Assembly (NCBI RefSeq): GCF_004010325.2 | Contig: NZ_SADR02000028.1 | Location: forward strand, 30,208-94,207 | Length of the DNA stretch: 64,000 nt | DNA from: Mesorhizobium sp. M00.F.Ca.ET.216.01.1.1 | GTDB taxonomy: Bacteria > Pseudomonadota > Alphaproteobacteria > Rhizobiales > Rhizobiaceae | Direction of reading: 5' to 3' | Part shown: piece by piece, positions 1-9,019 of the stretch | How the letters are laid out: every line of letters begins with the position of its first letter | How positions within the stretch are numbered: the stretch's first letter is position 1 | The notes under the pieces: generated by a model | What the model was told of the DNA's origin: nothing | What the model saw: only the letters and a program-made list of their open reading frames with translations | Databases searched by the model: none | Translations under genes and position numbers: made by a program

Positions 1-1
1 C

Positions 2-838
2 CGCCAGCAGGGCGGCCTCGATCAGGTCGCGCTTCGCGACAGCTGGATCAAGAGCCTCACCGATGCGCTTACCGCGCAAAGCCTGACCCTCCCGGACGAC
101 CTGAAGATCGAGTTTCCCTATTATGGCGACGAACTCGACCGTTTCGTTGCCTTGTCGAAAGTGCCCTTGGCGACCGAGATTACGAGCCGCGGAGACGAGA
201 CGACGGACGAATTGCTGGCGTTCCAGGCCCAGATTGTTGATGAAGCCATCAAGAAGGCCGGTGTGCCAGACGAACTGGTTGACGAGGAATACGGCAACAA
301 CACAAAAGAGCGCGGACCGCTCAACTGGGAGTGGGTACAAGCGGGATTGCGAGCGCTTGACCGACACACTGGTCTCGGTGCAACGATCCTCGCCGCATTC
401 ACGCGCGATGTTTTCCTCTATCTGAAGGTCGACGACTGCCGCAAGACGATCAACGACATCGTTGCAGCCAAATTGGCATCCGAACCCACCGTCGTCGTCG
501 CGCATTCGTTGGGTTCGGTCATCGCCTACGACCTGCTGCGCCAGCAGACCGCGACAGCGGACGTGCCGCTGCTAGTGACGCTCGGGTCGCCGCTCGGCGT
601 TATGCAGATACGAAACGCCTTCAGGCCACTGCGCTATCCGAAGGGCGTGAAACGCTGGTTCAACGCTTATGACGAGCGGGACTATATCGCGCTCTATGCA
701 CTCGACGACAAGAATTTCGCACTGACGCCGGCGATAGAGAACTACAGCGCGGTGCAGAACCAGCCACCGACGCGGCATGCGATCCTCGATTACCTGACAA
801 ACGACAAGGTGGCGGAGCGCATATTCGGAGCTTTTTGA
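2..838 (+). CDS. Alpha/beta hydrolase (lipase-like), 5' end outside window
   Basis: The reading frame is open from base 2 and runs to a TGA at 836-838, so the N-terminus lies outside the window and the Met at 152 is internal. The protein carries a nucleophile-elbow motif, VVVAHSLGSVIAYDLL (around 490-537), typical of serine alpha/beta hydrolases, followed by TLGSPLGV, as in lipases of the PGAP1/lipase-3 kind. A His near the C-terminus (ATRHAILDYL region) could complete the triad. Substrate is unknown. It converges with the signalling genes to its right, so it is not part of their operon. Recognition is by the elbow motif and surrounding secondary-structure pattern only. Confidence 0.75.
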   Translation, partial: RQQGGLDQVALRDSWIKSLTDALTAQSLTLPDDLKIEFPYYGDELDRFVALSKVPLATEITSRGDETTDELLAFQAQIVDEAIKKAGVPDELVDEEYGNNTKERGPLNWEWVQAGLRALDRHTGLGATILAAFTRDVFLYLKVDDCRKTINDIVAAKLASEPTVVVAHSLGSVIAYDLLRQQTATADVPLLVTLGSPLGVMQIRNAFRPLRYPKGVKRWFNAYDERDYIALYALDDKNFALTPAIENYSAVQNQPPTRHAILDYLTNDKVAERIFGAF

Positions 839-1057
839 ACGGCGGTCACCCGTCGTTATCTGCACCGTAGGCGCGTAAGAGGTGCGCTCCTTCTGACTCA
901 AAGCCGACTTACGCAGCCTGCGACGTGAACGCCCGCCTCGCGCCTAATTGCTGCCGTTCGCTTGCTGCCGACGAACGACCGCTTTCCACACCGGTTGCGG
1001 TCATTTCATGCCGTCGCTCGGTTCGCCCGCGGGTCACTCATTGGGCTGCGTTCATCA

Positions 1058-2206
1058 CTAACTTGACCGGCCAAGCCACCGGACAACTTCGTAAGCCAGC
1101 ATAGGGCGGCGAAACCCCTTCAGCCTCAGTTCGCCAACTGGAACGGATTCGACCAATGATTCAACGGCACCAAGAACCCGTTGGCTGACGAGAATCTGGC
1201 GAGACTTGGCCTCCTCGCACAATCGAGCCGCATGGTTCGACACAGTGCCGATCACCGCATAGTCCGCGCGCTGATCGAAACCGATCCGCCCTATGGTGGC
1301 GTGGCCCCGGGCGATACCGATTCCGAAGCCAAGCAAGTAGTCCCGTTTGCGCCATCGCTCTGAATGCCCGTCAATTGCGTCACGCATCGCCGCAGCCATT
1401 GAGACAGCCCTCTCGGTGTGATCGGCACAGGGCAGCGGATCATTGAAAACAACAACGATACCGTCGCCCACGAACCGCTCCAAAGTCCCCTCGTGACGGA
1501 CGATTTGTTCGCCGAGACAGGAATGGTACTCGCCAAGGACCATCATTACCTCCTCGGGCTCGGCAGTCTCGGCGAAGGCTGTAAAGCCGCGCAAGTCGCA
1601 GAAAACGACGGTCACCTCGCGACGGTGGCTTTGAAGAAGCGCGTCTCCATTGCCTGCCGCAACGACAAGGTCGGCGACCTGCGCGGGAAGAAACCGTCGG
1701 AGCCGGCCCATTCGCTCGATCTCCGCAACCTGCTCCGCCACTGTTTGTTCAAGAGAGCGATTCCATGCAGCCAATTGCGCTGCCTGATCCTCGAGGAGCC
1801 GCGTCTGGGTCTCCACGGTATCGTATAGCGCCTTCTGGCGCAGCATCGAGCGCACGCGCGCCACTAGTGCCCTGTGCTCGAACGGCTTGGTTAGATAGTC
1901 ATCGCCGCCGGCATCCAATCCCTCGACCACATCTCGTGTATCGGCTTTTGCGGTGACAAGGATAACCGGGATCGATCGCAGCGAAACGTCTGCCTTAAGC
2001 GTCCGCACGACGCTTATCCCGTCGAGCTTCGGCATCATGATGTCGAGGAGGATCAGGTCCGGCTTGAGGCTGCGCACCATGGCAAGCCCCTCTTCGCCGT
2101 CCGCTGCAGTCACCACTTCGTAGCCATTCGCCTCGAGGCGCATGCGCAGGATTTCGAGATTTTCCGGCGTGTCGTCGACGGCGAGAATGCGAGGCGGATC
2201 GTGCAA
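1058..2206 (-). CDS. Response regulator with C-terminal class III adenylate/guanylate cyclase
   Basis: About 382 residues. Residues 5-120 form a CheY-like receiver (VDD acidic pair, phospho-acceptor Asp55 in LILLDIMMP, Lys in YLTKPFE). A helical linker rich in Glu/Gln (about 125-185) leads to a class III nucleotide cyclase domain (VVFCDLRGFTAF and VGDGIVVVF carry the two metal Asp residues). It would make a cyclic nucleotide when the receiver is phosphorylated. I chose a TTG start at 2206: it follows the stop of the upstream gene directly and has AGGAG 8 bases ahead; the longer Met-started reading overlaps the upstream gene and has a non-homologous N-terminus. It is the last gene of a leftward operon with a single receiver and a histidine kinase, its likely phosphodonor chain. 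Confidence 0.9.
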   Translation of the reverse strand: MHDPPRILAVDDTPENLEILRMRLEANGYEVVTAADGEEGLAMVRSLKPDLILLDIMMPKLDGISVVRTLKADVSLRSIPVILVTAKADTRDVVEGLDAGGDDYLTKPFEHRALVARVRSMLRQKALYDTVETQTRLLEDQAAQLAAWNRSLEQTVAEQVAEIERMGRLRRFLPAQVADLVVAAGNGDALLQSHRREVTVVFCDLRGFTAFAETAEPEEVMMVLGEYHSCLGEQIVRHEGTLERFVGDGIVVVFNDPLPCADHTERAVSMAAAMRDAIDGHSERWRKRDYLLGFGIGIARGHATIGRIGFDQRADYAVIGTVSNHAARLCEEAKSRQILVSQRVLGAVESLVESVPVGELRLKGFRRPMLAYEVVRWLGRSS

Positions 2207-2219
2207 GGCCCTGTCTCCT

Positions 2220-2585
2220 CTAGGAAAGCAACTCCCGGATCTTGGCAAGCAGCTGGCGCGGACTGAATGGCTTGGCAATGTAGCCATCGCACCCTGCAGC
2301 AAGGGCTTTCGCCTCGTCGCCTGACAATGCGTAGGAGGTGACGGCGATTATCGGAATGTGCCGGAGCGCCGGGTCAGCCTTTATGCGGCTAGCAGCTTCA
2401 TACCCGTCGATCACCGGAAGCTGAATGTCCATCAGGATCAGGTCCGGCTTTTGCGCTGCGGCGGCAGCGACGCCGGCAGCACCGTCCGCGGCCTCGATCA
2501 GTTCGTATTCGGTGGTGGCGATGAGATCGCGCACGATCTGCCGGTTGTCCTCGGTGTCTTCCACCATCAGGATTCTCTTCCTCAT
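2220..2585 (-). CDS. Single-domain response regulator (CheY/DivK-like)
   Basis: A 121-residue stand-alone receiver. The acidic pair E9-D10, phospho-acceptor Asp53 in LILMDIQLP, a Thr in AVTSYAL and the Lys of YIAKPFS are all present, so it should be phosphorylated normally. It has no output domain and most likely relays phosphate or signals through protein contacts, as DivK does. Its start overlaps the end of the histidine kinase gene by four bases (ATGA arrangement) and its stop is 13 bases from the TTG start of the cyclase response regulator, so the three genes are almost certainly cotranscribed and act in one pathway. Confidence 0.93.
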   Translation of the reverse strand: MRKRILMVEDTEDNRQIVRDLIATTEYELIEAADGAAGVAAAAAQKPDLILMDIQLPVIDGYEAASRIKADPALRHIPIIAVTSYALSGDEAKALAAGCDGYIAKPFSPRQLLAKIRELLS

Positions 2586-4690
2586 GCTGCCTTCACATCC
2601 TCTCCCACCCGGATCGGTATCTTCATGCGGAATGTCGAGCCTGAACCCGGCGCGGACTCGACGCCTATGGTTCCACCATGCATTTCGACGATACGCTTCG
2701 AAATCGCCAGGCCGAGACCCGTGCCACCCTTCTGCCTGGTGCTGCTGTTGTCGACCTGTTGGAATTCATCGAAAATGAGCGCCTGGTCTGTGGGTGCAAT
2801 GCCGGGACCCGTGTCGCGTACGATTATCTCGAAGTGCCCGTCGACCGCGTCGGCAAGGATGTCGATCGCGCCCCTCTCGGTGAACTTGACGGCATTGCCG
2901 GCAAGATTGAGCAGGACTTGGGTCAGGCGGCGTTCGTCCCCGCGGCCCAGCGGAAGGTTTTCGGCGACGGTCGCAGCGAGCGAAAGCCCTTTTGAACGCG
3001 CCAGCGGCTCCACAGCTGTAACGGTCGATCGAACAATTTGCCCAACGGTATAATCCTCGAGCGCCAGCGTGAGCTGACCCGCTTCGATCTTTGAAAGATC
3101 GAGCACGTCGTTGATGAGCCCCAAGAGATGACGGCCGTTTGCTTGCACGCGCGCCACGGTCGCCTTTGCTTTGTCCGGGAGCTCCCCGTAAATCCCGTCG
3201 ACCAAAAGTTCGGTAAAGCCCAGAACCGAATTGAGCGGCGTCCTCAGCTCGTGGCTCATATTCGCGAGGAACTGAGACTTATGGCGGCTGGCCGCCTCTA
3301 GCTCCCGGCCTTTTTCTTCGATCTCGCGGAACAGCTTCGCGTTTTGAATGGCGAGCACCGATTGGGCTGCAAAGGTTTCCATCAGATGGACGATTTGCTG
3401 GTCGAATTCACCTGGGTTGCGTCGCCTGACGACGAGCGCGCCGACGATCTTGTTCGGCCTGAGCAGCGGAACCACCAGGACGCCGCGATATCCGGCGTCG
3501 AGGACGATCTTCTGAGCGGGAGAGGGCGTTCCTTCGCTGAGATCGGGTACCTGGACAGGCGCACGGCGCCGTGCGGCGACGCCAATCCCGGGATCGTTCA
3601 GCCCGATGGCCTGGTCGGAAATCGCGGCAATGAGCTCATCGGCCATCCCATAAGTCGCGCGTGAGCGGAATTGTTGTCTGGTGCTGCTGAACACATAGAT
3701 AGTGCCCGCATCCGTGTCCGAGAGTTGAACCGCCTTCGCCACGATCGTCTGTAGCACCGTGTCGAGATCGAGCGTCGAATTGACCGCCTTGCTGACTTCC
3801 CCGAGCGCCTCCAGTTCGCCGACCGATCGCGCAAGCTCGGCCGTGCGCGCCTGCACCTCTTGATATAGCCGCCCCAGCTGCTCGGACGTCTGGTTGACAT
3901 TGCCGGCAAGCACTCCGAGCTCGTCCCGATTGACGACGGCAACCTGCTGCGCAAAGTCGCCGGCTGCTATCTGGCGCAGACGCGTCTCGATCTTCTTGAC
4001 CGGCTCGATCAACGACCAGGAGATGATGTAGCCAAGCGCCAGCGCCAGCAGAATGCTACCCACCGCAAAGGAGACCACGATCAGCCGGGAGGTGCCGTAC
4101 GCCCCCTTGGTCGTTTCGATGGCGGTCACCATGTCGGCTTCGGCGATGTTGACCAACTGGTTCGTCAGCCGTTCGAGGCGGTCGGCCAATGGCATGATCT
4201 CAGCTTGCTGAACCTTGCGCGCCTCGTCCGTGCGGCCGGCGCGGATGAGCTCCACGACATGCGTCACCCCCGCCGTAAACCGGTCGTACTCTTGCCGGAC
4301 CTGGCCGAGCACTGCCGCCTCACTTTCGGCCACGAACTCCATGCGGTCGAGGTCGTAGCCAAACTGGCTGAGCTGGCGCAGCGCTGCATCCAGCATCCGG
4401 TCGTCCTGAAGCAAGAGCGCGGTAGAGATGCTGTAGAGTTGGTTCGTCGTGTCGTGCTGAACTTGGCGGTAGGCTGCGATCCGGCGCTGCAGCTTGATCA
4501 ACTCATTTGTTTGATCGTTGACCCCGCTCAACACCTGCAACCCGACGGCCCCGAGCACGATCAGCAGGCCGACGATCGACAGAAATGCGATCAGCAGCTT
4601 GGTCTGCACGCGCGCCGGCAGCCGCGCAACCCAGCCCACCAGCCGGTTTGTGATGTTATTTGGATTCGTCCAAGAGGCTGAGAAGGTCAC
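2582..4690 (-). CDS. Membrane histidine kinase with HAMP and GAF domains
   Basis: A 702-residue sensor kinase. A first membrane helix (about 28-50), a helical periplasmic region of about 150 residues, a second helix (about 203-225), HAMP (to about 278), a GAF domain (about 315-450), HisKA with FLANMSHELRTPLNSVLGF (phospho-His) and a HATPase domain with N, G1 (DTGPGIA) and G2 (GGTGLGLAISK) boxes can be read in order. There is no attached receiver; the two downstream response regulators are the likely targets. The start is GTG at 4690, overlapping the end of the SCO1-type gene by 35 bases; a slightly later start is possible. The ligand of the GAF or periplasmic domain is not evident. Confidence 0.93.
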   Translation of the reverse strand: MTFSASWTNPNNITNRLVGWVARLPARVQTKLLIAFLSIVGLLIVLGAVGLQVLSGVNDQTNELIKLQRRIAAYRQVQHDTTNQLYSISTALLLQDDRMLDAALRQLSQFGYDLDRMEFVAESEAAVLGQVRQEYDRFTAGVTHVVELIRAGRTDEARKVQQAEIMPLADRLERLTNQLVNIAEADMVTAIETTKGAYGTSRLIVVSFAVGSILLALALGYIISWSLIEPVKKIETRLRQIAAGDFAQQVAVVNRDELGVLAGNVNQTSEQLGRLYQEVQARTAELARSVGELEALGEVSKAVNSTLDLDTVLQTIVAKAVQLSDTDAGTIYVFSSTRQQFRSRATYGMADELIAAISDQAIGLNDPGIGVAARRRAPVQVPDLSEGTPSPAQKIVLDAGYRGVLVVPLLRPNKIVGALVVRRRNPGEFDQQIVHLMETFAAQSVLAIQNAKLFREIEEKGRELEAASRHKSQFLANMSHELRTPLNSVLGFTELLVDGIYGELPDKAKATVARVQANGRHLLGLINDVLDLSKIEAGQLTLALEDYTVGQIVRSTVTAVEPLARSKGLSLAATVAENLPLGRGDERRLTQVLLNLAGNAVKFTERGAIDILADAVDGHFEIIVRDTGPGIAPTDQALIFDEFQQVDNSSTRQKGGTGLGLAISKRIVEMHGGTIGVESAPGSGSTFRMKIPIRVGEDVKAA

Positions 4691-5243
4691 CCCGGAACTC
4701 CTCCAAGTCGAACCGGACGCCGAGATACTGTACGCGCAAGGTGCCAGTCGGGTCTATGAGCGACGTCAGGAATGTGTGATCGACGTCTCCCTTCGCCACC
4801 TTCCTCGCGAAGATGCCGTACTTGCGTCCGACCTCACGGATGATCGTCGGATCGCCGGTGAGAAACGCCCAACCGTCCAGATCAGCGCCGAAGTCCTGTG
4901 CATATTGCTTCAGCACTTCGGGCGTATCGTGCTCCGGATCGACGGTGATCGAAACGAAGGCAACACTGGGCCCGAACGCAGAACCTAGCTTGTCCTGCAC
5001 GTGCGCCATGTTGGCGGTCAGCATCGGGCAGAGGTCGGGACAATAAGTGTAGATGAAGGTGACGGCGATCACCTTGCCGCGAAAGTCGTGGAGCGACACG
5101 GGCGCTCCATCCTGCGACGTCAGCGTAAAATCGGGGGCCGGTCCGATCCTCGGCAGGCGCTGGTCGTGCGGCGCGTCGTGCGCGTGCGCTGGCCAGGGAA
5201 CAAGCAGCGCCAACAGCAGAGCGCCGGCCAGCCACCTGCTCAT
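4656..5243 (-). CDS. SCO1/SenC/PrrC-family thioredoxin-fold protein
   Basis: 195 residues with an N-terminal signal sequence (MSRWLAGALLLALLVPWPAHA). The mature part has the copper/redox motif TYCPDLCP (Cys68 and Cys72) and a distal His in DVDHTFLT, the three ligands of SCO proteins. SCO proteins load Cu into cytochrome oxidase CuA or act as periplasmic thiol reductases; PrrC homologues feed redox signals to sensor kinases. It overlaps the downstream kinase gene and its ATG overlaps the stop of the upstream binding-protein gene, so it may be linked in function to the kinase. No cytochrome oxidase gene is nearby, which favours a signalling or repair role, but that is inference. Confidence 0.92.
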   Translation of the reverse strand: MSRWLAGALLLALLVPWPAHAHDAPHDQRLPRIGPAPDFTLTSQDGAPVSLHDFRGKVIAVTFIYTYCPDLCPMLTANMAHVQDKLGSAFGPSVAFVSITVDPEHDTPEVLKQYAQDFGADLDGWAFLTGDPTIIREVGRKYGIFARKVAKGDVDHTFLTSLIDPTGTLRVQYLGVRFDLEEFRGDLLSLLDESK

Positions 5244-6262
5244 ATCTTCAACTCGCGCTTCAGTTCGTTGAGGAAACGCCAGTCGGTGCCCTGGGCCAGG
5301 AGCTTCTGGGGGGTGCTCTTGAGCATCCCGACCTCGTGTAGGCGCAGGGCGTAGAAGCGCAGGGTGTCCTCCGCGCTATACTCGCGCCAACCGTAGGGGA
5401 TCGCCTTCATGACTTGGAGGGCATGGTCATAGCGCTTAGTATAGCCCTGGTCCACCATGAACTGCGCGGACCGCTCGGGCTCGCTGGCGCAGAAATCCGC
5501 CGCTTTCAAGATGGCGCGGAGGGCGCGTTTGGTGGCCACCGGATACTTGCGGACGAACTCCCGGTTCCCAGCCAGCATGCAGCAGAAGTATTGCGACCAG
5601 GGCCGGTCCACGGTGCTGCTAATCACCACATGGCCGATCTGCTGCTCCCGCATCTCCTGCGGTTCGGGGGGAAAGCCTAGGTAGGCATCGATCTTCCCCT
5701 CACTTAGGAGCCGGATGGACTCGGGTCCCGGATGCGTGACGAAGTTTATGTCCTTACGGAGGTCCAGGCCCACATACGCCGTCATAGCGGCGAGAAAGTC
5801 GTATCGGCTGGAATCTAGCGTCGGCACGGCCACGGTCTTCCCCTTGAGGTCACGGATCGACTGGACGCGATCGGTCCCGAACAGCTCAAAGCAGCCGACG
5901 TGGAGTCCTGCCAGGATGACGATGGGATCCCCCGCCTCCAAGCGGAGAAGGAGCGGGGCGGCGAAATGCCCATTGAGGTCAGCTTCACCGGAGGCGAGGG
6001 CCGTGTCGATGTCTGCGGTCCCCCTTTTTTGGAGGTAGTGCACCTCGGTGAACCCTTCGCTGCGCAGCAGTTCTTCGGCTACATACTGGGGGGCCTGACA
6101 GATGCTGGGAATCCGGACGAGCCGGATCCGCGTCGTCTCAGGCGGTGGCTCCGCAGCGGCGGCTCGCCTGGGGTGCCACCCCAGTAGCCCCGCTGTCCCC
6201 GCCAGCGTTATCCCACGCAGGAACCTCCGTCGGCTGAACCGTCCGGGGTATAGGGTATGCAT
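5240..6262 (-). CDS. Tat-exported ABC-type substrate-binding protein (NitT/TauT/SsuA-like), copy 1
   Basis: 340 residues from an ATG at 6262 that has AAGGGAGG five to seven bases ahead; a longer reading begins upstream without such support. The N-terminus has a twin-arginine signal (FSRRRFLRGITLAG) and the mature protein starts with EPPPETTRIRL. The fold is that of periplasmic binding proteins for nitrate, taurine, sulfonates or thiamine precursors. No permease or ATPase gene is next to it, so it is an orphan. Its codons are rich in GGG, CGG, AGG and CTA, unlike the GGC/CGC/CTC use of its neighbours, which points to separate acquisition. It is a paralogue of the next gene upstream; both end in DWRFLNELKREL. 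Confidence 0.9.
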   Translation of the reverse strand: MHTLYPGRFSRRRFLRGITLAGTAGLLGWHPRRAAAAEPPPETTRIRLVRIPSICQAPQYVAEELLRSEGFTEVHYLQKRGTADIDTALASGEADLNGHFAAPLLLRLEAGDPIVILAGLHVGCFELFGTDRVQSIRDLKGKTVAVPTLDSSRYDFLAAMTAYVGLDLRKDINFVTHPGPESIRLLSEGKIDAYLGFPPEPQEMREQQIGHVVISSTVDRPWSQYFCCMLAGNREFVRKYPVATKRALRAILKAADFCASEPERSAQFMVDQGYTKRYDHALQVMKAIPYGWREYSAEDTLRFYALRLHEVGMLKSTPQKLLAQGTDWRFLNELKRELKI

Positions 6263-6392
6263 GGGAACCTCCCTTCCAAATGCTGGCCAGTGTGACACCG
6301 AGAACGCTGACCGGTGGATGCTGTGTTGTGCACAAGCCCGAGCGTCGGCCATGCCAGCCTGGCGATCTCCAGGCCATATATTTACCAGTTGC

Positions 6393-7397
6393 TCACGTCT
6401 TCAACTCGCGCTTCAGCTCGTTGAGGAAGCGCCAGTCCGTGCCCTCGGCGATGATCGTCTGTGGGCTTGACTTGATCATGCCGGCTTCATGTAGGCGCAG
6501 GGCGTAAAACCGTACGGTGTCCTCGGGCTCGTATTCGCGCCACTTGCCATAAGGCACGTCATTCATCGTCTGCAGGGCATAGTCATAGTTGGCGGTGAAC
6601 CCGTTATCGACGATCTGTTGCGCGACGCGCCGTGGCTCGGTGACACAAAGGTCCGCCGCTCTGAGAATGGCGCGCAATACGCGCTTGGTGGCAGCCGGAT
6701 TGTTCTGAACGAATTCCGCATTGCCCGCCAGCATGCAGCAGAAGTACTGCGACCAGGGACGATCGATAGCACTATTTACGACCACATGGCCGATGTTGCG
6801 GGCGCGCAGCTCCTGAGGCTCGGGCGGAAAGCCGAGGAACGCATCGACCTTTCCTTCGACGAAAAGCTCCATGGGCTTTGCGGAGGGACTGGAGACCCAG
6901 CTGATGTCCTTGTCGGGATCGAGCCCGACATAAGCTGCCATGCTGGTCACGAACACATGCGGGGTTGATCCCAGTCCTTGTATGCCGACACTCTTGCCCT
7001 TCAGGTCTGTGATGCTGCGGATATTCTCTTTTCCGAAGAGTTCAAAGCAACCGGGGTGCACGCCCGCCAGCACCGTGATCGGATCACCGGCATCGATCGC
7101 AAGGGCGAGTGGTGCGGCGAAATTCAGACTGAAATCCACCTCGCCGCGCGCGATCTTCTCCGATTGCCCGACGCCTGCTTCCGCCGCAACATAACGGACG
7201 TCGGTGAAGCCCTCTGCGCGCAGCAGTTCCTCTGCTACGTACTGCGGCGCAATGCAGATGCCACTGATCTTTGCAAGGCGGATGGAGGTGGTCTCAGGCG
7301 GGGGCTCGGCCCGGGCGCTTGTCGCTCTGCCGAGAAGGCCCGCGAGACCAGTTGCCGCAGCGCCGGCTAAGAAATGGCGGCGATTCTGAATCTGCAT
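6393..7397 (-). CDS. Tat-exported ABC-type substrate-binding protein, copy 2
   Basis: 334 residues from ATG 7397 (GGGAGA about 10 bases ahead). A twin-arginine-like signal (NRRHFLAGAAATGLAGLLG) precedes EPPPETTSIRL. It is colinear with the preceding paralogue over its whole length: shared blocks include APQYVAEELLR, GCFELFG, DRPWSQYFCCMLAGN and the C-terminal DWRFLNELKREL. Codon use is of the local rhizobial type (GGC, CGC, CTC). It lies about 130 bases upstream of copy 1 on the same strand and may be the first gene of the leftward unit. Ligand unknown; the conserved Cys pair in YFCCML is unusual for this fold and could be a ligand or disulfide site. Confidence 0.9.
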   Translation of the reverse strand: MQIQNRRHFLAGAAATGLAGLLGRATSARAEPPPETTSIRLAKISGICIAPQYVAEELLRAEGFTDVRYVAAEAGVGQSEKIARGEVDFSLNFAAPLALAIDAGDPITVLAGVHPGCFELFGKENIRSITDLKGKSVGIQGLGSTPHVFVTSMAAYVGLDPDKDISWVSSPSAKPMELFVEGKVDAFLGFPPEPQELRARNIGHVVVNSAIDRPWSQYFCCMLAGNAEFVQNNPAATKRVLRAILRAADLCVTEPRRVAQQIVDNGFTANYDYALQTMNDVPYGKWREYEPEDTVRFYALRLHEAGMIKSSPQTIIAEGTDWRFLNELKRELKT

Positions 7398-8072
7398 CGG
7401 ATGCTGCTCTCCCACAAGCTGCAAACAGATTGCAGTCGGAACCGAACAAAAGAGGTTCCGGCAGAAGCGGATAGTCTCGTGAGCGCGCCGAGTAGTCAAA
7501 GCGCGCCCAGTCCAGATGTGGGAGTCTTACGCTCTCAGTCGCCGGACCAGGAATGTCCCAACCTGCGATAAGCAAATATACTCCTGATTTGCATTTGGAG
7601 CGAGGGTAAAGCTCAATCGCCGCCAAAACACAACCTAGAGCAGCGGGGCCGTTTTTGAGTTCACATTCTACCTGAGCCACGCGAACACAGATCGCCACAT
7701 CGGCTGCCCCGCAGCCTCCGGCACCCGAACGTCCGCCGTACTCTTTTTCGGACCTTCGACAGCGTGTCGACGATCGTCTGCATCGGGTCATGGGTTTGAA
7801 TTCGACCGCCGTCGAACGAACTTCTGTTTTGGCTGTGGAATGTTGCCCTTCGCCTCGTCAATTGGAACGAGCAAGTTGCGCCATTTGCTGACATTCATGG
7901 CGCTTCTCCATTGCGGTCGTTCGCGCTACGACCTGATGCGGACCCGAAGCGGAAGTTCGTTTGATCCGGTCAAACTCAACGCGCCAACCGACCACGTGCG
8001 CCGTTTGCTGACATTGCCGCCGCTTCCCGGAAGAATAATCGCGGTGCTCAATCTCGTCCTGGTCGGACCTGC
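7398..8072. other. Gene-free stretch, possibly holding promoter of binding-protein genes
   Basis: I see no convincing gene here. Reading frames on both strands lack recognisable domains and have odd composition. Two imperfect copies of a short motif, TTTGCTGACATT preceded by TGCGCC, occur near 7873-7895 and 7996-8018. The stretch near 7565-7610 is AT-rich and could be the promoter of the leftward binding-protein genes, but no clear boxes can be named. Confidence 0.4.
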
Positions 8073-8290
8073 CTATTTCGGCGCGGCGGCTGCGGTTTCG
8101 CCCGGCGGCATGATCCGGAACATGAAGCTCGACACTTTTTCCCCGGGTTTGAACGGCTCGGGAACCTCGTTATCGACCGACTTCACACTTTGAAGGAATG
8201 CCGCGATCGCCATGGCGTCGTCCGCGGTGAGATGCGCAAAGGCGTGCCAAGGCATGATTTTTGCCATGAGCTCCCAAAACTGCAAGGGAC
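8073..8290 (-). pseudogene. C-terminal remnant of a c-type cytochrome
   Basis: The minus-strand frame encodes IMPWHAFAHLTADDAMAIAAF followed by a VPEPFKPGEK segment, the usual C-terminal helix and tail of membrane-associated c-type cytochromes (pattern MPW-x-x-F-x-x-L-x-x-x-D-A-x-A-I-A-A-x-L-x-S and VPGPF). No haem motif CxxCH precedes it; upstream residues degenerate into unrelated sequence. The gene is therefore a 5'-truncated relic of about 70 codons. It lies between the signalling block and nifQ, where an old junction may have formed. Confidence 0.7.
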
Positions 8291-8372
8291 GCTTCCGACT
8301 CGCAGCGGCAGCACGTCGCGGTATCGGCGCAGCGCCGACGCTGACAAGGAACAAAACACCGTATTTCTAGAC

Positions 8373-9011
8373 TTAAACCAGATCCGCGCCGTTCTTTAAT
8401 CGGGCGAGGCGGCTTTCGCCATCCTCCGCGCCGAAGCAGGCGTCGAAATCATTGCATTCCCGGCAACTTGGTGCTGTGCACAGCGAAAATCCTTCGGCCT
8501 CGCAAAGTTTGCGATAAAAATATTTCTTCCATTTCATATTGTTCGTGTTGCCGGCCGCAAGCGTTGGAAAATGGGTGGCAAGCAGGCGGTTGAGCTCGCC
8601 GCGGCTAAAAAGTCCGAGATCCTGCCACAGATGATCGCTGCGCATAGCGCGCCGGGCTATGATCTTGGCGAAACGGGCGCTTGTTGCATCGCTCGGCCGG
8701 GCATGGCCAAGCAACAGGTCGCGCAGCAGCTCCTCCTCCATGTCCAGCTCGGGCTCGGGCGCCTCATCGACTACGAGGGCCTTGAACCGGGCAAGGGGAA
8801 AACTGTGGATCAGCACGTTGCGCAACTCGGCGCACGAAAGGCCGATGGCCTCCGTCGCCGTCGTCTCGCCTGCCTCGATCTCGTCGAGGGCGCGCGACAG
8901 AACGCAGGCAAGCACATGCTGGTCAAAACCCGTCTCCGCGTTGATCGATGGCCATTGGCCGGCGGCGAGACTGGTGTAGTGATACGCGAACACTGGACGC
9001 TGAACCTCCAT
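8373..9011 (-). CDS. nifQ: NifQ, molybdenum donor for FeMo-co synthesis
   Basis: 212 residues. The C-terminal block MKWKKYFYRKLCEAEG and the motif C-x4-C-x2-C-x5-C (LCTAPSCRECNDFDACFG) are diagnostic for NifQ, which holds a Mo-Fe-S cluster and passes molybdenum to the NifEN/NifH scaffold. The ATG lies nine bases after the fdxB stop, and it is the last gene of the leftward nifHDKENX operon. Length fits the family. Expression is expected from the nifH promoter by read-through under NifA. Confidence 0.96.
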   Translation of the reverse strand: MEVQRPVFAYHYTSLAAGQWPSINAETGFDQHVLACVLSRALDEIEAGETTATEAIGLSCAELRNVLIHSFPLARFKALVVDEAPEPELDMEEELLRDLLLGHARPSDATSARFAKIIARRAMRSDHLWQDLGLFSRGELNRLLATHFPTLAAGNTNNMKWKKYFYRKLCEAEGFSLCTAPSCRECNDFDACFGAEDGESRLARLKNGADLV

Positions 9012-9019
9012 AGGTCAAA

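Noticed and set aside
7790..7815. Sequence GGGTTTGAATTCGAC resembling a tRNA T-arm
   Set aside because: No matching acceptor, D or anticodon arms could be folded around it.
7873..8020. Two imperfect copies of TGCGCC-x-TTTGCTGACATT as a possible CRISPR or repeat array
   Set aside because: Only two diverged copies, no regular spacing; not an array.
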